Positions 44,413-51,662 of a stretch of DNA of 64,000 nucleotides are shown here, one piece after another; position 1 is the first letter of the stretch; each line of letters begins with the position of its first letter. The stretch is from assembly GCA_905339235.1 (NCBI GenBank), contig CAJPFG010000025.1:90315-154314 (forward strand), written 5' to 3'. This stretch comes from Phycisphaerales bacterium (GTDB lineage: Bacteria; Planctomycetota; Phycisphaerae; Phycisphaerales; UBA1924). The translations under genes and the position numbers were made by a program. The notes beneath the pieces were generated by a model. It was not told where the DNA came from and made no database searches. It worked only from the letters and a program-made list of their open reading frames with translations.

Positions 44413-44799
44413 CTAAATCTCGATGCCGGCCAATCCGGCGGCGAGCGTGCCGAGCACGATCAGCGTGATGGCGACGTACAGCCAGTCGCGTCGGGCCAGG
44501 AAGGCCACGAGCGTGGCCGCGACCCGGGCGACGGGGGTCAGGACCAGGAGAAGGACGCCGAACTGCATCACGGCCGGGGGATCAAGCGCGATGAGGCGGC
44601 CTGCCAGCCCGCCGAACTCGGTGAGGTCTGTCGGCACAAAGGAGGCGAACGTCATGCGGTCGGCGTGATGGCCCGCGAGGTGCATCACCAGCCCAGTGAG
44701 CGTGACGACCCCGGCCAGGGTGGTCGAGGCGGTGAGCAGCCTGGAGAGGCGCGTCTCCAGCGTCATGTCTCGGGCGGGGTTGTCGTCGGCAGGTTTCAT
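44413..44799 (-). CDS. DUF1634 membrane protein
   Basis: A 128-residue protein with three hydrophobic helices (about 25-45, 75-95 and 103-125) and the family motif 'RLSRLLTASTTLAGVVTLTG'. DUF1634 proteins commonly sit beside TauE/SafE exporters, as here, 3 bp downstream of one. It may be an exporter subunit, an inference from genomic association. Confidence 0.8.
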   Translation of the reverse strand: MKPADDNPARDMTLETRLSRLLTASTTLAGVVTLTGLVMHLAGHHADRMTFASFVPTDLTEFGGLAGRLIALDPPAVMQFGVLLLVLTPVARVAATLVAFLARRDWLYVAITLIVLGTLAAGLAGIEI

Positions 44800-44802
44800 G
44801 AG

Positions 44803-45648
44803 TCAGTGCGGGGTGAGTTGTCCCATCAGGGCGCGCCGGATCAGTTCCGCCCCCGCCAGCGCTACGAGCACGGCGAAGATCTTGCGGAGTGTTCCGGTCT
44901 TGATCCGGGGAAGCACGCGAGCGCCGACGAGCGAGCCGCCCAGGGCGCCGAGCACGACGGGGCCGCACAGAGCGGGCTCGAGTTGCCCGCGGTGGAAGTA
45001 GACGCCCGCGCTGGCCGCGGCGGTGACGCCGATCATGAAGTTGCTCGTGGTGGTGGAGACCTTGAAGGGGAGGCGCATGAGGCGGTCCATGGCGAGGACC
45101 TTGAGGATTCCCGCGCCGACACCGACGAGTGCGGAGAGGGCGCCGGCGAAGATCATGACGACGAAGGCGCCGGGGATGCGGTGCACGCGGTAGGGCGTCA
45201 TGCCGTGGGCGGTGGGATAGGTGCTGTCGAGGCGCAGGCGGGTGGAGAGGGCGTCGGGGGAGGGGTCGGGGGGCGCGGGCGCGGGAGGTTTGGCCGCGCC
45301 CCAGGCGGAGTAGAGGGCGGTGAGGCCGAAGATGATGGCGATGGCCTCGCGGGGGAGGAGGCCGGCGAGGGCGGCGCCCACGAGCGCCCCGGCCACGGTG
45401 GCAACCTCGAGGAAGACGGCGACGCGGACGTTGGTGTACCCCTCGCGGACGAAGGCGGCGGCGGCGCCGGAGGAGGTCGCGATGACGGCGACGAGGGAGG
45501 CGCCCACGGCGTACTTGAGGTCAACGCCGAAGGCCAGGACCATGAGCGGGACGAGGACGATGCCGCCTCCCAGGCCGGTGAGGGAGCCGAGGAAGCCGCC
45601 GAGGAGCGCGCTGGCGAGGAGGAGGATGGAGAAGACCAGCGCGTCCAT
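44803..45648 (-). CDS. TauE/SafE-family sulfite/sulfur-compound exporter
   Basis: A 281-residue membrane protein with about eight helices in two repeats. The signature 'GGFLGSLTGLGGGIVLVPLM' at the N-terminus recurs in the second half as 'ALSALVGVGAGILKVLAMD'. A Pro-rich loop joins the halves. The family moves sulfite, sulfoacetate or related anions; the substrate here is unknown. TACCCT lies 8 bp before the start, with no ribosome site. It forms an operon with the DUF1634 gene. Confidence 0.88.
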   Translation of the reverse strand: MDALVFSILLLASALLGGFLGSLTGLGGGIVLVPLMVLAFGVDLKYAVGASLVAVIATSSGAAAAFVREGYTNVRVAVFLEVATVAGALVGAALAGLLPREAIAIIFGLTALYSAWGAAKPPAPAPPDPSPDALSTRLRLDSTYPTAHGMTPYRVHRIPGAFVVMIFAGALSALVGVGAGILKVLAMDRLMRLPFKVSTTTSNFMIGVTAAASAGVYFHRGQLEPALCGPVVLGALGGSLVGARVLPRIKTGTLRKIFAVLVALAGAELIRRALMGQLTPH

Positions 45649-45825
45649 GGGTGTGAGGGTAGATTGAAGAGGGAGTTGGGGCGTGCGGAATCAGAGGGCG
45701 AGCGTGCCGCGCGTGCGGGACCGGGCCAGAACGAAATGACACTTGCGCGGTGGCGGCCGCGTTGGGGGAGGGTTGCGCGGATTGTTGGAGGCTGGGGCGA
45801 GCGCGCGCCGGGGTGGATGCGGGTG

Positions 45826-46638
45826 TCAGGGCGGTGCGCCGGAGCGGCGGATGAGGTTGGCCGCGGAGGGTGGCGCGTGGGCGCGCCGGTGGTGGGCGGG
45901 TTCTTGGAGTTGTGAGGCGGCGGGGTGGACGGGCGCGGGCCGTGGCGGTGCGGTGCGCGAGGGAATGTGGTCTTGCGGGTGGGGGTCTCGCGCGTGGGGG
46001 TCGCGCGTGGCGTCGGCGGCGGGGGCTTGAGGCGGCGCGTAGTCCGCGTGGGCAACGGGCGCGGCGGCCGCGGGCTGGTGCGTGTGGGCTGGTGGCGTAG
46101 CGGGCGGCGCGGGGGCGGGAGCGTGTGCGGGCGGGCGGGTGGCCGCGGCGGGGGAGTGTTCGCGCGGGGCGGCGGGGGACGGAGCGGGGGTGCGTTCGTG
46201 CGGGGTGGTGGGGTGGCGGGGGTGGTGGGTTTGTTCGTGCGGGGAGTCGTGGACCGGGATGAGGGGCGCGGCGGTGGCGCGGAGGAGGTTGTTGGCGGCG
46301 AGGCGTTTCTGGATGAGGTCGGTGGAGTGGATGGCGGCGTGTTCGAGTTGGTTGATGGAGGTGATGCGGGCGCTGGCCGCGCGGAGGAAAAGGCAGCGGC
46401 GCGAGAGAGCGAAAAGGGAATCGAGATGGGCGTGGACGGCGGGGCTGGTGTTGAGGGTTTCGAGGTCGTCGGCGGTGAAGTTGGGGTGCTGGGAGAGGGT
46501 TGGAAGGTCAAAGTTGTTCTGGGTGAGGCAGAGGAAGAGGGCTTTCTCGCGCGGGGAGAGGGCGGGGAGGGGCGCGGGGGCGGCGGGAGGGTCGCTGCGG
46601 GGCGTGGAGGCGGGGGATGAGGTGGTATCCGCGATCAC
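45826..46638 (-). CDS. Hypothetical protein with Pro/Ala/His-rich C-terminus
   Basis: A 270-residue protein starting at GTG. The N-terminal about 120 residues have a normal composition and a helical look ('REKALFLCLTQNNFDLPTLS', then 'LDSLFALSRRCLFLRAASA'), perhaps a small helical DNA-binding domain. The rest is low complexity, rich in Pro, Ala, His and Thr ('HHPRHPTTPHERTPAPSP'). No signal peptide or family is recognised. A very good promoter lies so close that transcription would begin at the GTG itself. That promoter, and the ordinary N-terminal sequence, are the reasons for accepting the gene. Confidence 0.6.
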   Translation of the reverse strand: MIADTTSSPASTPRSDPPAAPAPLPALSPREKALFLCLTQNNFDLPTLSQHPNFTADDLETLNTSPAVHAHLDSLFALSRRCLFLRAASARITSINQLEHAAIHSTDLIQKRLAANNLLRATAAPLIPVHDSPHEQTHHPRHPTTPHERTPAPSPAAPREHSPAAATRPPAHAPAPAPPATPPAHTHQPAAAAPVAHADYAPPQAPAADATRDPHARDPHPQDHIPSRTAPPRPAPVHPAASQLQEPAHHRRAHAPPSAANLIRRSGAPP

Positions 46639-46644
46639 GAACGT

Positions 46645-46672
46645 AGAATACGGGTATTGGATGGTATGTCAA
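46645..46672 (-). promoter_or_regulatory. Consensus sigma-70 promoter giving a leaderless transcript
   Basis: TTGACA (46667-46672), a 16-bp spacer, TATTCT (46645-46650). Only six bases separate the -10 from the GTG start at 46638, so transcription would start at or within a base of the start codon. This is the best evidence in the window for leaderless expression. Confidence 0.8.
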
Positions 46673-46898
46673 GGGCGATCTTTGGATTTTGATTGGTATG
46701 GATGGAAGTGGTTGAGGTGCAGGGGCTTGCACCGCAACATGCGAGTGGTCTCTCCCCGGAGGCGTGGGCCCAAGATGCTGGCAGCGGCCGTTGGCTGCGG
46801 TCCGGGCGGTGCCTCCCGCCAACGGAATCCCGGGGTGGGACACGCAGTCAAGGGCCTCCAGGGAATCCGTGACAACTCGCGCGGACGGGGAACGTCGA

Positions 46899-46927
46899 TT
46901 GCATTAGCATGGAGCGGCTGGTATCAG
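46899..46927 (+). promoter_or_regulatory. Promoter of the 923-aa dockerin protein gene
   Basis: TTGCAT (46899-46904), a 17-bp spacer, TATCAG (46922-46927). The ATG at 46948 lies about 20 bp beyond the -10. Confidence 0.5.
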
Positions 46928-46947
46928 AATTCTAAGGGACCGAATTC

Positions 46948-49719
46948 ATGCGCCGCACAGACTGCACGCTCCGACACAGGGCAGTCGCGTGCTTTCTGAC
47001 AGGGTTGTGGGCGTGCACGCCGTGCGGCGCTCAGTGCACGGACGAGATCGCCACACCGGCCGCGTCATCACTCGCGGACATCGTCTGCCTGGCCTCGGTG
47101 GACCACGACGGCGCGGGACCCGGGTCGGAGCGGTTATATGCGCAGGTCGGCGGATCGCCGGCGCTGAGGTACTGGGACAACCGGCTGTGGACCACGGTGG
47201 GATCGGTGACGATCGGATCGCGCACGATGCTGGCGCTGAACACCGGGGCTGCGGGGCTGCCGGCCGGTACATTGATCATCGGAGGAAGTTACGCGTCAGA
47301 CGTTCGGAGGATCGTCGGGCGATGGGACGGCACGACGTTTACGGCAATCGGCCCGACCACATCGAGCAGTTACTCGAATCCCACGAACGTCAACGCGGTC
47401 ACCACGTGGGACCCGGATGGGGCCGGGCCGACCCAGCCCTGGCTGGTGGTCGGCGGCGAGTTTACTCGCTTTGGCGGCGTGACGGCGAGGAACATCGCGG
47501 CGTGGGACGGGTCGCAGTGGCGCGCCTTGGGCGACACACTGACAAGCGCGGTCGCGGCGGTTGCCGCTCACGATTTCGACGGGGACGGGCCTGCGCCTCC
47601 GAGGCTTGTGGCCGGGACCAACGTCGCGGTCCATTCCTGGGATGGTGCAACATGGGTGGCGCTCGGTGCCGCCTTCGATAACACGGTCCGAACACTTTGC
47701 AGCCATGACCCCGACGGCAACGGGCCCGACGCGCCCGAACTGTTTGTGGGAGGTTCGTTTTCGCTCTCGGGCACAACGGCGGTATCGCGCGTTGCACTCT
47801 GGGGTGGGGCCGCGTGGACTTCGAGCGGTTGGAGCGCGACGTCGGGCGAGGTGTACATGCTCAAGTCGGTCGATTGGAGCGGCAACGGTCCGCAGCCCAG
47901 AAAACTGTTCGCGGCAGGGTCCTTCAGCGCGGGCGGTAGCCGGAGTGTCGCGCTGCGCGATGGAACCCTGGGCTGGCAGTACCTCGTCGGGAGCTCCACA
48001 GGCGGCATCGCCAAGTGGATCGACCTGGTCGATCCGGACGGCGATGGCCCGAGGGGTCGAGAACTGATTTGCGGGGGCAACACCCAGTACCTCGGTGCGA
48101 GTTACCAGAGTGCGTATCCCGGCTTGGGCGCGTGGGACGGCCAGCGTTGGGGGCCGCTGGGGGACGAGTTCGTGGGCATGTGGTCGGTGCCCGGCGTTAC
48201 TTCATTCCAATGGCACGATGAAGATGGAGCAGGACCAAATCCCGCGTCGTTGTTCGCGGCCGGGGCGTTTTGCGCGGCGGGCGGCCACCTTGCGAACTGC
48301 CTGGCCCGCATGGAGGGCGACCAATGGCGTGGGATCGGCACTCCCGCGGCGCGTGGGCAGCCCGACCGGCTCATCAGACAGTTGGCCTCTTTCGATCCCG
48401 ACGCGGAAGGCCCCGAAGCGCCGTGGCTCGTGTCTGTCACGACGATCAACTATCCCATGGCGTGCCGATTGGTGGCCGGGGATTGGATTCCCATCGGATA
48501 CGGAGGATCCGGCGGGCAGGGGCGATCGGTGATCGCGTTCGACGTGGACGGCCCCGGGCCGCTGCCGGAGCAACTCTTCGGCGCGTTTGATAGCAGCCCG
48601 CAGGTGTGGACCGGAACGAACTACTGGCCGGCCGCGGGGACAACGGACTACCGCTCTACCAACGTGATGTGGCTGTTTGTCCATGACGCGGACGGGGATG
48701 GGCCGGACCTTCCCTTCTTGTGCTCGACGACTCCGTACGGTGTTTTCCGATACGACGGCGCCACCTGGCAGGCGTACGGCAGCGCTTCGATCTACAACAA
48801 CGCGGGCCTGTGGACGGCGACATCGTGGGACTCGGACGGCGATGGACCGACGCCTCCCGAGGTGGTGGTCGGAGCCACGGTGATCGAGACCGCAAACGGG
48901 ATTTTTTATGGAGCGGCAGCGTTTGACGGGATTCGATGGCGGCCGGTCGGCAACTCCATGGGCAGCACCTTTGCGATCATGCGGATATCGACCTTTGACC
49001 CTGACGGCGAGGGACCGATTGCGCCGCAGTTGTTCATGGGCACCTACACCAACGGTGCGTTCCGACTCTCGAACAACACATGGGTTCGAATGCTGACAGC
49101 GTCCGACACGCAGTACGGCTATACGGCAACGAGCGTGGATCCGGATGGGCCCGGTCCCTCGGCGTCGGACACGTGGTTTGGCGGTCAGTTCAACAGCGCG
49201 AATGGACACCCGGCTGCGAGCATCCTTCGCTGGCGGTACACCGACCTCCCACCCGCATTTCTGCAACACCCGCTCTCGGCGCACGCGCCCGCGAGCGGCC
49301 TTGCGGAGTTCACGGTCGAGGCGGAAGGCAGCGAGCCGCTCGCGTACCGGTGGCAGCGGTCGGGCCAACCGCTGTCCGACGGCACGACGCCGCAGGGCAG
49401 CGTGATCTCCGGCTCGTCGACGCCGGTTCTGAGGATCACATCGCTCACGGAATCGGATGCCGGGCCGTACTCCTGCGTAGTCACGGCGTGCGAATCGGCG
49501 ACCAGTGCGACGGCGCAACTCACCATCGACCCGCCGTGCGACCCGGACGTGAACTGCGACGGCGGGGTCAACGGTTTCGACATCGAGGCGACGGAGCAGG
49601 CCGTGAACGGCGACTTCACGAACTTCTGTCTGCCCAACGCCGACCTGAATGGCGACGGTGCGGAGAACGGGTTTGATATCGAGGCGGAGGAGCAGCGGGT
49701 GAACGGCGCACCGTGCTGA
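46948..49719 (+). CDS. Very large secreted repeat protein with Ig-like and dockerin-like domains
   Basis: A 923-residue exported protein. The first about 750 residues repeat units that combine 'DPDGDGP' or 'DHDGAGP' segments with 'LFVGGSF' and 'WDGATW..LG' strands, a propeller-like architecture frequent in Phycisphaerales. Near 770-855 is an Ig-like domain ('PLAYRWQRSGQPLSDGT', 'TESDAGPYSCVVTACESA'). The C-terminal dockerin-like module ('DVNCDGGVNGFDIEATEQ' and 'DLNGDGAENGFDIEAEEQ') ends NGAPC. It is probably displayed on the surface or on an external scaffold; ligand unknown. It has the same architecture as the gene at 51663-54260. Confidence 0.82.
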   Translation: MRRTDCTLRHRAVACFLTGLWACTPCGAQCTDEIATPAASSLADIVCLASVDHDGAGPGSERLYAQVGGSPALRYWDNRLWTTVGSVTIGSRTMLALNTGAAGLPAGTLIIGGSYASDVRRIVGRWDGTTFTAIGPTTSSSYSNPTNVNAVTTWDPDGAGPTQPWLVVGGEFTRFGGVTARNIAAWDGSQWRALGDTLTSAVAAVAAHDFDGDGPAPPRLVAGTNVAVHSWDGATWVALGAAFDNTVRTLCSHDPDGNGPDAPELFVGGSFSLSGTTAVSRVALWGGAAWTSSGWSATSGEVYMLKSVDWSGNGPQPRKLFAAGSFSAGGSRSVALRDGTLGWQYLVGSSTGGIAKWIDLVDPDGDGPRGRELICGGNTQYLGASYQSAYPGLGAWDGQRWGPLGDEFVGMWSVPGVTSFQWHDEDGAGPNPASLFAAGAFCAAGGHLANCLARMEGDQWRGIGTPAARGQPDRLIRQLASFDPDAEGPEAPWLVSVTTINYPMACRLVAGDWIPIGYGGSGGQGRSVIAFDVDGPGPLPEQLFGAFDSSPQVWTGTNYWPAAGTTDYRSTNVMWLFVHDADGDGPDLPFLCSTTPYGVFRYDGATWQAYGSASIYNNAGLWTATSWDSDGDGPTPPEVVVGATVIETANGIFYGAAAFDGIRWRPVGNSMGSTFAIMRISTFDPDGEGPIAPQLFMGTYTNGAFRLSNNTWVRMLTASDTQYGYTATSVDPDGPGPSASDTWFGGQFNSANGHPAASILRWRYTDLPPAFLQHPLSAHAPASGLAEFTVEAEGSEPLAYRWQRSGQPLSDGTTPQGSVISGSSTPVLRITSLTESDAGPYSCVVTACESATSATAQLTIDPPCDPDVNCDGGVNGFDIEATEQAVNGDFTNFCLPNADLNGDGAENGFDIEAEEQRVNGAPC

Positions 49720-49755
49720 GACAGCGGGGATGGCACGCCCGCCGCGCGAAGCACG

Positions 49756-49810
49756 GCCCTCGCCCGGAGGGACTCGCCCCCGCGGACAGACAGGACGACG
49801 GGCGAGGGCT
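49756..49810. repeat. 11-bp inverted repeat
   Basis: GCCCTCGCCCG and CGGGCGAGGGC, separated by about 33 bp, lie 37 bp after the stop of the large dockerin gene and before the convergent ATPase gene. Possible terminator or RNA hairpin; no T tract. Confidence 0.4.
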
Positions 49811-49922
49811 GCGGCACGCTTGGGAGTCAGGAGAGCGGAGCCCGCGTCATCGCACCCACACAGTCGGGGGCGGATGCCGGCGGTGAGCCCGGCGCGGCGT
49901 CGTCATTGGCCTGCTTGGCGGC

Positions 49923-51398
49923 TTACCGCAACAAAAGCAGGGACGGGAGGGAGACGGGCACGATACGGGGATCGTCGATCGTGAGGCCGTCGCGCATGGT
50001 CACAAGCACGCCGAAGGGAGCGTTGTTGACGGACCGTTCGATGAACGCCCGCAACCCGCGGGTGTCGCCCTGGGCGTCGATCCGCTGCTTGTACTTAACC
50101 TCCACGGGAAGGCGGTGTTCGCCGATGGTGAGGATGAAATCCACTTCCGGCTCCGCCCCGCGTTCGGGAAAATGGGCGACGTCGAGGTTTGGAACGCCCG
50201 TGAGGAACTGGCCAACCGCTCCTTCGACGATGTGCCCGGCTACGTCCCCGAGCGTTGATGTCATCAGGGCGTCGGGGTCCAGCGGCACCTGTTCCTGGAG
50301 CCACGCGGCGCGCAGGCCGTGGTCGCACAGACAGAGCTTCGGAGCCCCCCGCTTTTTCTTAAGGCGGATCTCCAGAGGCGGTACCAACCGGATGAGCAAG
50401 GCGGCCTCCAGAAACCGCAGATACGCTCCAGTTCGTTGCGATCCGATGTTGGCCCCGAGTGCCGACTGAATGTCATGCACGAAGACCGCCTGCGAGGGGC
50501 ATTGCCCGGTGTAGCGGCACGCGATGCGGAAAACTTCCTTCAGCAGGGTTTCGTCCCGCTTGCGTCCTCGATCGCCCTGGCGCAGGTCGTGCTGGATCGC
50601 GCGGTTCACCACAGTCTCCACGAGCCGGTCGGCCAGTTCGCTCCACGGGAGGCTGGCGAACTCGTGGACGAGTGGATAGCCCCCACGCTCGGCCCACCGG
50701 CCGAAGGCCGCGTCCCGCAGTGTGGCGTTGGCTACGCCAAACTGTTGGAGGTTCTTCCACGTTTCCTTCCGGGTCCACGGCTCCAGCCCGTTCTCAGGCA
50801 GGAACTCGGGTAAGTCGCGCTTGAGGGCCAGCCCCGCCACTTCGCGGAGACGGAGCGGTCCCATCTCGACGGTCTCGATCCGCCCCGCCAGGCTGTCGCG
50901 GCCCGCCTCGATCCGTAGCGCCGAAGAACCCGTCACCAGCACCCGCACGGAGTGGTGGTCCACCAGGCTCTTGAGTTCCGCCGCCCACTCCGAGAGGTTC
51001 TGCACCTCATCGAGCAGGAGGTACACCGGCGCCCCTGCCTTGGCCGCCTCGTTGAGGGTCCGGCCCGCGATACGGCTCTCGAACCATGCCACCAGCGTGT
51101 GCACAGGCATCTTGAGCGCGTGGATGGCCTCGAGTTCGTCGAACTGGACGCGGAAGATCCGCCGGGCGTCCATGTCGTCTACGGTCAGGAACCGCTCGAT
51201 GATCTGGCTCTGAATGGTGGACTTGCCCACTTGTCTGGGCCCACGCAACACCGTGATCGCCGAGGGACCTGAGACTACGGACCGCAACACCCTCGGGAAC
51301 GCCCAACGTCGATACACCGGCACCGCCTTGCCCGGCTTGCCCTCCCACCACGGGTTCATGCCCCGGATCAGCAGGTCGAGTTCGGGCGGCAGACGCAC
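49923..51398 (-). CDS. DUF4143-type ATPase
   Basis: About 491 residues. Walker A 'GPRQVGKST', Walker B 'VYLLLDEVQNL' and sensor 'RVLVTGSSA' are followed by a C-terminal DUF4143 nuclease-like domain ('VDFILTIGEHRLPVEVKYK', with the D-E-K pattern of restriction-like folds). The family is widespread and of unknown role. The start is uncertain: the frame is open to 51614 but that stretch is Pro-rich and unlike family members; GTG 51398 gives 'VRLPPELDLLIRGMNPWW', which fits. Toxin-antitoxin or mobile context is common for the family, but none is visible here. Confidence 0.8.
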   Translation of the reverse strand: MRLPPELDLLIRGMNPWWEGKPGKAVPVYRRWAFPRVLRSVVSGPSAITVLRGPRQVGKSTIQSQIIERFLTVDDMDARRIFRVQFDELEAIHALKMPVHTLVAWFESRIAGRTLNEAAKAGAPVYLLLDEVQNLSEWAAELKSLVDHHSVRVLVTGSSALRIEAGRDSLAGRIETVEMGPLRLREVAGLALKRDLPEFLPENGLEPWTRKETWKNLQQFGVANATLRDAAFGRWAERGGYPLVHEFASLPWSELADRLVETVVNRAIQHDLRQGDRGRKRDETLLKEVFRIACRYTGQCPSQAVFVHDIQSALGANIGSQRTGAYLRFLEAALLIRLVPPLEIRLKKKRGAPKLCLCDHGLRAAWLQEQVPLDPDALMTSTLGDVAGHIVEGAVGQFLTGVPNLDVAHFPERGAEPEVDFILTIGEHRLPVEVKYKQRIDAQGDTRGLRAFIERSVNNAPFGVLVTMRDGLTIDDPRIVPVSLPSLLLLR

Positions 51399-51662
51399 CC
51401 GGTCGAAAACATCCGGGCTTGGGAGGGGGTCGGTCGGGAAGGGGCACCTCGGCGGGGGCGGGGGGTAAGGGAACGGGGAGCATGAACACCAACAGAGTTT
51501 AGATCGTCCTGAGCGTGTGAGGGAGGATTCAGTTCTGAAGCGGATGGTGTGCCGCGGGAGGTCCGAGGTGTCCACCCGCATCAGCGGGCGCGTGGTCCGT
51601 GAAACAGCACCCACGTGCCTGGGGCAGAGAAGGAACCGAGTGCTTCGAGGGCAAAAGTCGCC

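Larger units (their letters stand above)
46639..46947. other. 309-bp divergent intergenic region
   Basis: It contains two divergent promoters (46645-46672 and 46899-46927). The part between (about 46690-46890) holds GGTGCA-GGGGCT-TGCACC, a small hairpin, and GC-rich sequence with no start signals. I see no gene in it. Confidence 0.5.

Noticed and set aside
45198..46511. 437-codon minus-strand frame, very Pro-rich
   Set aside because: Out-of-frame overlap of the TauE gene and the Pro/Ala-rich gene; no motif of its own.
51399..51614. N-terminal extension of the DUF4143 ATPase
   Set aside because: The in-frame stretch is Pro/Cys/Ser-rich and unlike the family; a GTG at 51398 gives a typical length.
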